Shown here: positions 10,501 to 21,995 of the stretch, one piece after another | Layout of the letters: every line of letters begins with the position of its first letter | How positions within the stretch are numbered: position 1 is the stretch's first letter | Assembly (NCBI GenBank): GCA_023614405.1 | Contig: CM042685.1 | Span: 83,380,684 to 83,444,683, forward strand | Source: Avena insularis | Lineage: Eukaryota > Streptophyta > Magnoliopsida > Poales > Poaceae | Direction of reading: 5' to 3' | Length of the DNA: 64,000 bases | Program-made: the position numbers and the translations under genes | The notes under the pieces: generated by a model | Told to the model about the DNA's origin: nothing | The model's database searches: none | The model's input: the letters and a program-made list of their open reading frames with translations, nothing else

Positions 10501-11510
10501 GGCATGAGCCTTAGCCCTTTATCAAACTGATGGTTGTCTGGATGCGACAACATTCCAATTACCGTACAACCACAATACCCAAAAATTGGGTAGGGCTTGA
10601 CTAGAAATTTATATACCTTAGTATGGGTTCCCTCGCGGCCAAGGTCTGAGATGGGGCCACCTTGTGAAGATTGTCCACCTGTGCAGTACCAAAGATGACA
10701 GTTGGTCATGGTTGGGAGGCCAAACTCACAGGAGAGGTGCCTATACTAGGGCGTGTAATGGAAAGGTTAGGATTGATTATCCACATACTGCGTATGGTGA
10801 ATTCAGGATTGTTCCTGACAGATGTATCGAATGTTGTGGTGAAAGTGTACAATCTCTACAGAGTGTCAAACTATTCGAATAGCCGCGTCATGATTATGGA
10901 CAGTTAGTGGCCATCTTTGTTCCCCCGTCAGATGTTTTCAAAATGACTTGTGAAATGAATTGAGACTTTGACTTGACCACAACAGGGTTGTGATATTAAA
11001 TTCAAGTTCCCACTTAGGTGTTATAAAATTTCAACTAGCTTTCTTTGCTTCTGAACTAAGTAGAGGTAAATCTGGCTTTTTGCAAAACAACCCTAGAGCC
11101 TAGTGTCCTAATTACAAACATCCCTTCACTTGTTAGTATTAGTTTGCGAGTACTTAAAGAGTAATCATGGCTTTGTCCCTGGCTATTCCCGTGGCCAGAC
11201 TATGAAGAGGAGTATCAGGATGATGGACCGCAGGAAGGTTACGCCAACTAGGATCATCTCCCATCGTCAGCATTGCCTGTGACCCTGAAGATGGATCTTC
11301 GCCTACGCTATCTTTATTATTACGTTATTCCATTGCTTGAGTTGTATTAAGAACTGGATCATGAGATCCTTATTTGTGTAAGACCTTATGTATGGTTTGT
11401 AATGGATGATGTACTGTGATATCCAAATCTGTTATGTCTCGGAAAAATGGTAATCCTGGGTTGATGTATGGCATAACAGGCATCTGGGATTAAAAATCCG
11501 GGTGTCGACA
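7574..11510 (+). repeat. Element A 3' LTR, full length (3.94 kb)
   Basis: It starts TGTAACATCCC after a polypurine tract and ends GGGTGTCGACA at 11510, so the termini are TG and CA with partly complementary ends, as expected of a gypsy LTR. The next bases, CTTTA, would be the right target duplication, but the left one is outside the window. A GC-rich island lies at about 8310-9250 between AT-rich arms. The conserved dyad block is at 10871-10901 and a second block shared with other LTRs (GGCTTT, then TGCAAAACAAC) lies near 11075-11095. Small frames inside it are not credible genes. Confidence 0.9.
10871..10901. promoter_or_regulatory. Conserved dyad block in element A 3' LTR
   Basis: CTATTCGAATAG at 10871-10882 is a perfect 12-bp palindrome. 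It is followed at 10887 by GTCATGATTATGGAC, a degenerate form of GTCCGCGGTTATGGAC. It lies about 0.6 kb before the LTR end. The same arrangement is found reversed in LTR N at 61824-61856, about 0.6 kb from that LTR's terminus. Function is unknown. Confidence 0.5.
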
Positions 11511-12158
11511 CTTTACCATCTTATTTCCAAAATGAGCATGTCATTTTCAAAAATCCTAGAATGCTTGAAAGTACTTTATGCTCATGTTCGTTCTGGTTAT
11601 GATTTTTGAATATCTAAAAAATGTTACCTTAGGGTAAAAAATTCAATTTGTTGTCTATACTTTGGCTTTTTATTTTATTGCTCAGACGCGGGTATCTTCC
11701 GAGTAATGAATTGTTGGTACTGGAAGCCGACTTTGTTTCCGAGTTTAAACAGGTTTAGCAATTGAGCTCCGTTGCTTGGCAAAGTTTCTGTGCTAAAGGT
11801 TGGCTGACTCATGAAAGGGACGAGGTAGAAAGCCAGATAAAACGGTAAGTGTAAACATAAAAAATGATTAAGAAATTTTCAAGCACACCCATAAAATATA
11901 TAGAAACAAGTGCTATGATAGTAAAGCATTAAGTTTTTATAGACCGGCACAAACTCAAAAGCAAAGATATAGTTTCCATCATTACATTCCAAAGTTTAGA
12001 ATATAAATGTTTATGGTGCAGACTCAGGTGGTGGTGACGAAGAGCATGGAGCGCTGGCTGGACCTAGGACTCAGAAGCTGCTTCAGCACAGCTATCTTCC
12101 GGCTCTTGCAGTAAGGGAGGCATGGCGACGGGTTCAAATAATGGAGTCGTACAATTAG

Positions 12159-15074
12159 TCATCTCCACCACACGGCAAGCATAACCTGGCAAGAATTTTG
12201 GATAGCCTTGATGTCCTGCGGGTTACCCTCATCGTCCTCATCAGCGATACCCTTGGTGACGTGCCAGATCTCCATATCGCTATGGTGGCTCATCACCATG
12301 GTAAGGGCGGTCTGCGCAGCGGTCCGAGCATACGAGATCTTCCTGTCTTCGATAAGCTTTGGAATCTCCTTGGCCTTGTCCCTCACCTCGTGCACTGGCA
12401 TTTTGTGCAAGTCGGAAAGTCTAACTGACTCGCCAGCCTCTTCAAGAGTCTGGCGGGAGTCGAACAGAATATCTCCGACAAGCTTTATGCGCTCGAGGCG
12501 AGGTTCGGAGGTAGGAGAGTAGGAAAGGTTCAGAGGATCTGGGAAAGAACCAAAAAATATAACTGACTAAAAGAAAGTTGAACAATCAATCGAATAAAGA
12601 AAGTCGGAAATCTTACCTAGCACGGAATGGTTCCACTGAGCACGCTCCTCTCGGAGCCTATTCAGTTCATTCTCTATGGCCTGGTCTAGATCCCTCTGGC
12701 TATCAAAATCCTTCTTGAGATCATCTAGTTGTTTATCTCGGAGGGCTAGCAGCTTCTCAAGCCTCTTGGTATCCATGTTGCTTGATTCCAGGACGACATT
12801 TACGGATTTCTCCGATTATATCTTAAGCTTCTCAAGCTCATCCTAGAGCCCGGCATTCTGCATCTCCAAGACCCTCCAAGACCTTGAAGTTCTCGGATTG
12901 CTCCACCATCTTGCTGGATTCCCACAATAATTCTGCAAAAAAAAATCAGTCGGACAGAACGTGTTTGATTATGACAATAACTAAGTGAAAAAGAGGTAGT
13001 CGGAAATATTTACCTTCGGCTTCATCTTTCTCAACTTTCAGATTTGAATTCTCAAGGCGAAAGGCCTTAATTTCCATGTGCTTATTGCATATATTCTTGA
13101 GCAATTCCTGGTTGGAAGATGCAATTTTCTATATGTTTAGAGACGGAATACCGTCAAACGGCTATTAAGACTCGGGCTACAAATTTAACTAAGTAAAAAT
13201 ACAGCACGAGCCTTGGGGCTACACTACATCGTTCTTTTCCATCCTATAAGCATCAACTCAGATTCAATACAATGATGTTTATCCGACTTTAAGCTTGGGG
13301 CTAGAGGATATGATAATAAAACACTGCAAATAAGAATCGGAAACTTACAATGTGTTCCAGGTGTAGCTTCTCAAATACAATTTTAGTATTGTGAAATACT
13401 TTCTCTGCAAGGGAAAGGGAGGGAATGTCCATCGCTGGGAGTTCGACAGACTCAATCTTCGCATCCCGGACCAAAATTTGGTCCAGGAGGCTAACCAGCT
13501 TCACGTCCTCCGTCTCCTGGCTTGCTGCCTCTAGAGTGAGGACTTGTTTCTCGAGACTGGACTGAGCTAGCTTGAGAATCTACTCCTTCTTCCGCTTTAA
13601 GGCGGAGACAGCAGAGCTGGCCACTTTGTCCAATTGTCATGTAGACATTACCATGGGATCATTACCCTTTATGGGTTCACCCTTGTTAGTTGCCTGGCTA
13701 CCAATGGTAACCAAGGCTTTCGAGGTATTGTTGGCATCAGGTACGGCACAGCCGGCATCAGGAGTGTCAGAAACCTATGGTACTGATAACGGGGCAATGG
13801 TTGGAGTTGGTGGTGGCATTGCTAGGGAGACGACAAGCTTCTGCTGACGCAATTGCTTGCCCGGCTTGCTATCTGGCTTCACTTTGCTCTTCAACACTAT
13901 TTTTGCTCTGAAACACATAAATCCAAAATATCAGGTGTGTTTCGGGAGGAAAGAAATGTACAAAGTACTGAAAACATTAGTAAGGTGCTTACTTTTTTAA
14001 CTACTGGCAACACTTGGCTTCCAGCAGTGATAACAACATCCTTGGCCTTACGCTTCTTGGAAGCGGAGACATGAACTTACTTCACCTAGTCATCCTCCAT
14101 CACCGCCGAGTCATAACACTCTAATAAGTATAAATAAACGTCGGTAAGAGAGAGAAGTCAGATTACGAGGTGTGAAAAAGCAAATAAGCTTAAAACAAGT
14201 TGAAATAATTACCGCTCTTTGATTAGGTAGTGCATTCGGTTCTTGTAGTCCTTTGTAGCTATGTGACTGACCCTCAGGCTATCCTTTCGGTCTCTGGTGA
14301 CCGTGTGCATCAAGCGGTCTTCGTGAAACTGCAGTGGCTGAATCTACCAATCCAGCCAGCAGTGGATCAAATCGGATCCACGGAGCCCCTTGTTCTTCAT
14401 CAATAACTCGATCCGCCTCTTGGCAAGGATCAAGTCTTCAGAAAGTTCCGGCGCCTCTGCGTCCCATGACTCCTGGTGGGGAGCGGCACCGTCGACGAAG
14501 GCCGGAAGACCTTCTGCCTTTCAGGAGGTAGAATATCCTTGTGATAGAAGAAAGTTCCGACCCAACGTTTTACAGATTCACTAGCATTAATCCTAGGATA
14601 AACTTGGTTTCTCCTAAGGAGTAAGCTAAGAGTGCCAGTGGTGTAAGGAACACCGGCACTGATGGAATTCTTTCGAGTACCATAGTAGTACCAGAAAAGG
14701 GTGAGACTTGGCCTAATTCCAAGAAACCCCTCGCTCAAATCCGCATGAGTATTAAGTTCTAGCAGAGAGTTTTGAGGGAGATTATGAAGTTGCACACCGT
14801 AGTACTGAAGAACTTCGCCGAAGAAATCCGATGGTGGCAGGCTGAGGCCATGGTCGACATCCATACCAAAAAGGACGCGTTCACCTTCACGTGGTGCGGG
14901 GACAGCCTCTCCAGCGCCACTTCTCCATGCGCTGACGACGATGTAGCCTTCGTCCTCCATAACTTCGAGCTCTATGTTGTCCATGGCGCTGGGAACCCAA
15001 AGGCCCCGCTGTTTCCTCTCATCCGCCGCCGTGATTCCCACCGCCGCTACGCCTAACCTGGATGGCCCTTCCAT
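12159..15074 (-). pseudogene. Antisense ORF, putative gypsy-type transposase (PF04195-like) family
   Basis: The first frame (15074 to 14430, 214 codons) has the hallmark region of the grass 'putative gypsy type transposon' proteins: SLPPSDFFGEVLQYYGVQL followed by GFLGIRPSLTLFWYYY. Its N-terminal 70 residues look like upstream sequence in frame. Downstream, in other frames, come a region reading ELLMKNKGLRGSDLIHCW (near 14380), plausible exons, a coiled-coil stretch rich in Leu, Glu, Arg and Lys (12776-12567) and a final frame (12410-12159). Splice-like signals support introns at 14212-14121 (GTAATTATT to TTATTAG) and 13992-13908 (GTAAGCACC to TTTCAG). Frameshifts near 14430 break it. Its biochemical function is not known; it is transcribed opposite to its host element. 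Confidence 0.7.
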
Positions 15075-15617
15075 CTCGCTGGGATTGGTGGAAATCGGGG
15101 TTTTCTCTCACGGTGTGTAGATGAGAATGGTTGCGGAGGGCTCGAGGAATACAATGAGGCAATAAGTGAAACGGTGGAGAGATGAATCTGGGGGAGAAGG
15201 GTTTCCTCTCTCTTTTATTTACCTCTTCTCCAAGATTCGTGCTTCAATCGCGTGATTTACGCCACTCCTCCGCCCCCTCGATTCCTCCGCCCCTCGATTC
15301 TCGCATGAACATTAAAAAGGTTCTCTATTCCGTAGGGGACGGACCCACCAACAGTCGTGTTGACGGGACTTCTATCAGTGACAGGACCTGGTATAAAAAG
15401 TTGTCAGATAGCATGCCGCTGTTTAAAATCCGGCTCATGTTCTAAACTGAGCAAAGGAAAAGACTAAGGTTAGAGCAGAACATATCCGACTCAGATGACT
15501 CGTAATCCTACACTATTGAAAGAAGTTTTTGGGAACCCTTCAAGATTCTCAAGACGAAGAAACCATCAATCTAAACGATTTATCCGACTTAGGATCTTGG
15601 AGACTTTCGGGGGCTAC

Positions 15618-16117
15618 TGTTGGGGATATACTTTCTGGGTATACCCACAAGAGTCACTGACCAGGGTGGCCCACCAACGGGTTAGAGCTTTGCTTCAAGG
15701 GCAGACTAGTCAGCGAAAGAGGAGGAGCCAGCTCCGGCTACGACAAGGCCTAGAAGAGTTACCGACTTAGGTCTGTAGTATTGCTTGTAGTCCAAGCTGT
15801 ATCTAATTACCGACTCTTTAACATAGTCAGATAGGTCTCTCCTGTAACCCTAGGTCCTGGTGACTATATAAACCAGCCCTCTAGGAGCCTTTAGGGCAAG
15901 AACAACAATCACAACTCGCACAAGCGAACCTCTCTTTTAATCCGCTGTAACATTCGGCTCTCACTGATATATTACTGGGTTGCTAGAAGGAGTAGGATCC
16001 GATCACCGCAGACAGATCTGAACCTGGGTAAACTTGTGTTCACCGTTCCCGGAACATCCACGTCTCACACCCCATCTTCTCAACGCTGTCAGGACCCCTA
16101 TGGTGTACTTGTTGACA
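15618..16117 (+). repeat. Element B 3' LTR (500 bp)
   Basis: It begins TGTTGGGGATATAC after GGGGGCTAC, a typical internal/LTR junction of grass gypsy elements, and ends about 16117 in GTTGACA. A TATA box lies at 15865, which fits a promoter inside the LTR. The exact right end is inferred from the TG/CA rule and from the point where copia integrase sequence resumes. Confidence 0.65.
15865..15872 (+). promoter_or_regulatory. TATA box in element B LTR
   Basis: TATATAAA lies about 250 bp into the 500-bp LTR, a usual position for the retrotransposon promoter. The call rests on sequence match and position only. Confidence 0.55.
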
Positions 16118-17760
16118 ACCCGACGACATACACTTCATCTTGAAAGTCTTTGAACATTTTCAAATATTTCACACTTATTCCTCATTAAGTAAATATGCAC
16201 ATATATTCACTAAAATTTTCGGAGAAAGCATATGAAGTTGAAATCCATCGCTCACGACTACACATAATGGTCTACATACATCAATATGCACAAATTCCAA
16301 TAAGTTAGTTGTTCGTTCTTCTTTCGCCTTTGAACGAAGTTTCAATTATCTCTAGGAAAGTGTCACAAGCGTCATTTCATCAAAAATCAAAAGACTCCAA
16401 AATTCCATAAACATGGAGTTTCTACATGTTTTATTTCCAATATAATTTAAACGGAAATTTCACTTCTTAAGTGATTTTCAATCATTTGTCTTTCGACATT
16501 TTTAGCATTAGTTTTATGGACGTGATTTCTCCAACCAGACTTGTAAATCATCCATATTTTATGGAATACGGTAATTATTTGAACAACCTTTTGTTCTCAT
16601 AATACCTGATCAAAATAACAATTATTGAAACAAATCTTGAAGGAAAGCTTTTATGTCAACGAGAAACATAACAACGGTTTGTTTGTTTTCGATGAACATC
16701 ATCACATATTCTCCTGCTGGTTACTTAGGCCATCACAGTTCATGAATTGTGTTGTCATGTATGACATTTCACACCAACCAATTCAGTATCCAATACCCAA
16801 GAACCACATTGTTTAACAAGCAAAGAATGCAACCATAAGATGTATATCATCTATATACTTAAGCTGGACATTTCCAATCTTCTCTTTTCTGCCAAATATT
16901 TCTGAGATTCTCTTTCAGCATTTCCTTTCCATTTTAAAAGAATCTATCAACATCAACAGTGGCGCCATACACATGACACATAGTCCAAAGCGTGTATAGT
17001 CAAATACTAATACCTTTGGACTTGCACTTTGAAGTACATCACCATCATCAAATGTTTGGCATTCTTTCAAAATCCATTCTTTAGTAATCTTTTAGTGTAA
17101 TAAACATTTTACCTACATATTCTATTCATCCGTATCATGACAACTTTCATGATCAAGCTACTATAGCTTATAAAGGCGAATTGCGAGTATAATGTTGCTT
17201 TCCAAAACCCTTTTCGGAGGATTAGGACGACTAGCGTCTCCAACCTTCGCAAATTCTCATCAAATATGAGAACATAAATTTTGCTAAGTCATACTCTATC
17301 ATATTGCAACCAAAACACGTTTTTCAGATATCGCAATATCTTCCACACATGACAGTTTCTGAAACATTTCTTCTAGATCCTAGATAACCTTGATATTAAA
17401 GCAATCTTTTGAATATCAAGAATCATGAAGGCAAACATGATACTTTAGATACTAACACTAGGATTGTTACTCTTGATTTAATGCCAATTATTCAACTTCA
17501 TGGAGTAAACGGAGTTTGCTGAAAGTTTTCAATAGGACTTTTAAACTTTAGATTGACACTCAAAACAATACGATACCAGTTTGTAAAGTAACTATCCAGA
17601 ATTCTATTATCTCAATTAAAACTAAGCGTAAGGTGGTGAACGGATGCCAATAACTACAATAATTATGCAAATTCATTTTGATTTAATTTATGATAACTTT
17701 TGTTTAACTTTAATCATATTACTTTTGAACTCCCACTCAAAACCACATCCCTCATGTTTC
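16118..17760 (-). pseudogene. Element C gag-pol remnant with integrase core fragment
   Basis: This is an AT-rich stretch with many stops. On the minus strand around 16310-16260 it reads LLEFVHIDVCRPL, matching the start of the copia integrase core (family form: HTDVCGPF). Further on, near 16150, KTFKMKCMSSG corresponds to the KFKEFQNEV part of the same domain. The match breaks off at 16118 where element B begins. The part from about 16400 to 17760 is probably gag and protease but is too decayed to assign domain by domain. Confidence 0.6.
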
Positions 17761-18850
17761 CTTAGTGATTACACGAACCAAATCCACTACACCAAGTCCG
17801 ATAATCACGAGAGATGATGTAGCTTCAAAGGCGAACAATCAACGTGTTCATCATATCATCCAAATGACTCATGCTTTACATTTCGGCATTTCGTGTTCCG
17901 AGGCCATGTCTGTACATGGTAGGCTCGTCAAGATTAACCTTAGTATTCGCATGTGCAAATCTGACTTGCACCCGTTGTATGCACATGTAGATTCTAATTC
18001 ACCTGATCATCATGTGATGCTCTGAAACGATGAGTCTTACCAACGGTGCCTACTAATGAGTAAGGACGAACACTTTATTACTTGATATTTAGTGAGAGGG
18101 ATCATCTTATAGTGCTATCATCGCGATCTAAGCAATACAAGATGCATAAAAAGGATTAACATCACATACAATTCATAATATATGATATGATATGGCCTTT
18201 ATTCTTGTGCCTTTGATATCTATCTCCGAAGAACGGACATGATCTCCATCATCGCCAACATTGCGTCAAGGTCCATGGCGCCGCTTCATGGTTGTCCATC
18301 ACCAACAACAACTATTACAACTACTTGGAATAAAGCTATTACATGATGGAGAGACATGCATGTCTTGACGAATTTAAAGACAACCATTAGGCTCTTGCCG
18401 GATGCCATATTACAATAAGGATCATGGCATATATAAAATATAATCACAATCACATCATGGCCATATCACATCACATGCCCCTACAAAAAAAAGTTAGACG
18501 CCTCTAATTTTCTTTGCATGTTTTACGTGGCTTGGCGCTTTCAAACAAGAACCATTCTTACCTACGAATAAGAAGCACAACGCCGATACAAGTATTGTCA
18601 AATGCCCGTTGTAATTTGAATCTTAACTATGGTGGGAGAGACATACACCCGCAAAGCCACTTGTGCAATGCAAGTTGCATGTTGAGTGTGGAGCAAGTCT
18701 CATGTGTGATGACATGTAAGGTTAGCCCGGGCCGCTTCATCCCACCATACCGCAAGATGCAAAGTAGACGAAAATAAAGAGACAACAAAAGTATCAACGC
18801 CCACACAACCATTGTGTTCTACTCGTGCAACAAATCTACGCATAGAGACG
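17761..18850 (-). other. Element C untranslated leader
   Basis: This is the sequence between the primer site and gag on the minus strand. It shares segments with the leader of copia element D, for example AACATGCAAAGA and GAGGCGTCTAA (minus strand near 18500; compare 45935-45955) and ATGTACAGACATGGCCTC (compare 46395-46412). The open frames here are short and not supported as genes. Confidence 0.6.
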
Positions 18851-18862
18851 GCTCTGATACAA
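18851..18862 (-). other. Primer binding site of element C (initiator tRNA-Met type)
   Basis: On the minus strand TTGTATCAGAGC closely matches TTGGTATCAGAGC, the complement of the initiator methionine tRNA 3' end used by copia elements. It directly follows the LTR, fixing the LTR boundary near 18864. Confidence 0.75.
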
Positions 18863-18863
18863 C

Positions 18864-20571
18864 TATAGGGTTTGTTTCATGTAAAACAAACATTTTCTAC
18901 CGCAAGAACACACAAAACCAAGATCTAATCTATGGACAAGCCAAGATCTTATCTACGAGATCGGCATAGTGAGATTGTAGAGAACCAACCCTCATTGATC
19001 CAAAGCGTTTAACGAGATCAGATTCACGTGATTGATGTAGTCAATCACTTGCCCATCTCAAGATTGCATAGACGATCCTTCCGGCGCCATGTCCTGGCAG
19101 TGCTTCCACATTCGGTCACACGTTCGGTAGTCGATGAAGACCTTCCTCTCCCTTATTCCATCAGGGCAGCGGAGGTTATAGATCTCCTCAGAATCCCAAT
19201 AGCGTGATGGTGTGGTGGTGGCGGTGGAGGAGAGATTTCTGCAGGGCTTCGCCTAAGACGGAGCATGACAGTGGACGAGAGAGAATAGATGCGGCGGCTA
19301 GGGTTAGGCACCAAGGGACAAGGGGTTATGGGAAAGGTGCGCCCCCACCTTTTCCACCAAGTCTTCCCTCTTACCAAATTCTAGAGTTTGACTTTTCAAA
19401 CTAGGATTTACTATTCAAACAAGGGTTTGACCATTTTACTAGTGTTGGACGAATTGGCCCTTTAGGGTATTGGTGCGGCCAGCCCATAGGGCATGCCACT
19501 ATCAAAGTAACACCCTCCCAGGGTGATCGAACCATTGGTGGTCCCTCTAGAACATTCTAGAAGTATTCGGTCAAAACACCGAAACTTTTCCCGAACCCTA
19601 GAAAACCACTTTCCTTATATAAATCTTATTCTCTGGACCATTCCGGATCTCCTCGTTATGTCCTGGATCCAATTCGGGACTCCTAACAACATTTGGTCTC
19701 CAACTCATATTCCATACCTACTTAAACAACATTGAATCCTTAAGTGTGTCTCCCTAAGGTTCATGAACTATGCAGACATGATCGAGACACCTCTCCGATC
19801 AATAACAAATAGAGGGATCTAGATATCCATATGGCTCCCATATATTTCTACGATGACTTCATGATCAAATGAACCATTTACATTTGATACTGATTCCTTT
19901 TGTCCCGTGGTATTTTACTTATCCGAGGTTCGATCGTTGGTATCTCCATACCTAGTTCAACCTCGTTACGGGTAAGTACTCTTTACTCGTACTGTGATGT
20001 GACATCCCGTGTGACCTTGTCACATGCTTGCAAGAAAATTGGATGAAACTCCACAAAGAGGGCCCAGAATATATCTATCCGTCATATGGATGCACAAATC
20101 CCACTCTTGATCCATGCGCTTTCATAATACCCAATACCATCTTTATAACCACCCATTTACGGAAGTGGCGTTTGATGTCATTAAAGCACTCGTTCGGTGA
20201 TGGTTATTAACATGATCTCATGGTTGAAGGATTAGGTTACTATGTATTTGAAAGCTTGTAGCAAACAAACTCTAAATGAATTGATCTAATGCTATGCTTA
20301 CTATGGGTGTGTGTCCATCACATCATTCTCCTAATGATATGACCTTATTATTAATAACATCCAATGTCCATGTTCAAGACACCATGATCATCTATTAATC
20401 AACAAGCTAGCTTAACAAGAGGCTTACTGGGGACTCTTTTATGTTTACAAAACACAGAATTATTAATGTTACCTATTAATACAATTATAGCATGGGATGT
20501 AAACATTTATCATAAACACAAAGATATAATAATAACCACTTTATTGTTGCCTCTTGGGCATATCTCCAACA
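18864..20571 (-). repeat. Element C 5' LTR (about 1.7 kb)
   Basis: The right end on the + strand reads GGGCATATCTCCAACA, the complement of the TGTTGGAGATATGCCC start known from BARE/Angela-type LTRs. The left end is set by the primer site. A TATA box is present on the minus strand near 19614-19623. No gene is supported inside. Confidence 0.8.
19614..19623 (-). promoter_or_regulatory. TATA box in element C LTR
   Basis: The minus strand reads TTTATATAAGG about 950 bp from the LTR start, a plausible retrotransposon promoter. Supported by motif and position only. Confidence 0.5.
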
Positions 20572-20879
20572 GTGCATCGCTTGGAGAGGTTTGTCCGCCT
20601 TCCCGCAGCTTTGGACTCCTGCTCAGCCGACAGCTTAGCTGCCCTTTGGGGCTATAGGTGTTGCACACACGCTGGGTGCAGTACATCGGGAAGTCAGGAG
20701 CCCCCGGGTCGAGGCAGTCCTTGGGAGCCTCCATAGCGCTCGCGAGGGTAGGCGGCAACGTCTCAGAGTCCCTCTTGAAGGCGCGGGTGCCAACCATGAC
20801 CTCTTGGCCATGGCGTTCTCTTGAGCCGCCATCTGCTTCCTTCTTGCGGGGAGCCGATGACATAGCCTAATGCGTCCAG

Positions 20880-21876
20880 GTCCTCAGGGGTAGGCGGTGG
20901 CTGCTTTATTGTAGGCGTGATCGAGAGAGCTCAAGGCTTCCACCTTGTCACAACGGACCGTGATGACCTCGCTGTTGCCCCTGGGAATCTTGAGTATGTT
21001 ATAGGTGTGGCGGGTGGCTGCCATGAATTTGGCCAGCATAGGGTAGCCGAGGATGATGTTGTAGGGAGCTCGATGTGGGCCACGTTGAAGTATATGAGCT
21101 CAGTGCAGTACTTGTCGCGTGTTCCGAACATGACGGAGAGGCGCACCTGCCCGATGTGAGTTGTGGACCCACTCGTCACTCCGGAGAACAGCATGGTTGG
21201 CATCAACCTGTCATAGGGCACCTCAGCTGGCCAAACGTCTCGGTAGAGATCACATTCAGGCCGTGCCTCCATCGATGAGAGTCTTAGCGACTACGATGTT
21301 GTTTATGGCGGGGGTGTATATCATGGGGAGAGTACCCACGGGCTTGATGGAGACAGGGTGGTCACGGGGGTCGAAGGTGATGGCGCACTAGGGCCACATG
21401 AGATTCGGGGATGGGACGCCCGGCCTGGCGGCGGCGATTACAAGACAGTCTTCTTGCTCGCGCGGCGGCACCACGGCGGGGGGGGAGATGGTCTGGAAGT
21501 TGTTAGCCGCTAGTGGGGTCACCTGGTCAGGCTTGGGGGCCCTGTCATGGCCTTGGGACAGGAGCGAGCCCCCAGCCCCAGGCGCATGGTCCTCACCCTG
21601 AGCCCCCTGCCCTTTACGGGGAAAGGGTGGCGACCTTGAGGAGCTCGGCGATCCGGTCACACCACCTCTCCTTACCTGGGTCGGCCGACGGGTGATCCAA
21701 GAGCTCCTGCACCATGCGCTTGGCAGCTTCAGGCGTGAGGTGTTCGGCGTGGCCATGCGAAGACGTCGTGCGGGAGAGCGAGGTGGCGCCACACAAGGAG
21801 GACGAGGACTCTCGCGATAGGAGGTAGGTAGAGCCCCTATCGTCCTCGGTCCACGGGTCCTGCTCGGAGGGGCCAC
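20880..21876 (-). pseudogene. Element E gag tail and aspartic protease remnant
   Basis: On the minus strand AITFDPRDHP (near 21380), then LIDGGTA (near 21270) with the DGG form of the protease active site usual in this group, then a region matching the C-terminal part of the protease (near 21100-20990), follow in the family order but in changing frames. Upstream, frames at 21876-21388 and 21796-21614 are GC-rich and probably gag remnants; I cannot identify a capsid domain or zinc knuckle. Stops and frameshifts rule out a functional protein. Reverse transcriptase is absent. Confidence 0.65.
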
Positions 21877-21995
21877 GTCACAGAGTCGGCTTGGTTTGGG
21901 CCTTGCTCGTCACACGATGGAGTGTACGCTTGGCGCGAGTCTTAGTGCGAGCCTACATATCCCTGAGGTTGGTGAAGTTCTTGAAAGCGCGCCTT

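Larger units (their letters stand above)
6641..11031 (+). repeat. Tandem duplication in element A, second unit
   Basis: This is the second unit, 4,391 bp, beginning at CCCCAAGAAC in the integrase core. It is nearly identical to 2262-6640 over most of its length. At the position of the TAG at 2371 this copy reads TGG. It lacks 5 bp near 6837-6852 and has small length differences near 7228 and in the GC-rich LTR island. The TAA stop (7039) and the frameshift near 7125 are in both units, so they predate the duplication. Confidence 0.88.
1..11510 (+). mobile_element. Element A: Ty3/gypsy chromovirus, 5' part outside window
   Basis: This is the 3' portion of an LTR retrotransposon read left to right. 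The domain order is protease tail, reverse transcriptase, RNase H, integrase and chromodomain, which is the Ty3/gypsy order, and the terminal chromodomain marks a chromovirus, probably of the Tekay type. The 5' LTR, primer site and gag lie before the window. The 3' end is abnormal because a segment running from mid-integrase into the LTR occurs twice head to tail, so there are two copies of the LTR and of the chromodomain. The intact LTR ends with TCGACA at 11510. Stops and frameshifts show that the copy is dead. I infer that it sits inside element B, which resumes at 11511. Confidence 0.9.
11511..16117 (+). mobile_element. Element B: LTR retrotransposon with antisense ORF, 5' part missing
   Basis: The right end is a + strand 3' LTR (15618-16117) preceded by a polypurine-like run (CTTTCGGGGGCTAC). 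The internal region contains a long reading region on the opposite strand, a layout known for grass gypsy elements. Bases 11511-12000 are AT-rich and noncoding as far as I can see. The 5' LTR, gag and pol were not found, so they were lost or lie beyond the inserted element A. The right end abuts the integrase of copia element C, which suggests B inserted into C. Confidence 0.65.
16118..20571 (-). mobile_element. Element C: Ty1/copia retrotransposon (BARE/Angela-like), truncated
   Basis: Read on the minus strand this is a 5' LTR (20571 to 18864), primer site (18862-18851), untranslated leader, and degenerate gag-pol running to the break at 16118. The LTR start on the minus strand (TGTTGGAGATATGCCC) and length of about 1.7 kb are like the abundant Triticeae BARE/Angela/WIS group. 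The rest of pol and the 3' LTR are absent from the window. Bases 20572-20576 (GTGCA) would be the target duplication, but no left partner is visible. It apparently inserted into element E. Confidence 0.8.

Noticed and set aside
20510..20870. 117-codon minus-strand frame crossing the C/E junction
   Set aside because: It begins in gypsy element E and runs into the copia LTR, so it is a chance fusion over an insertion point.
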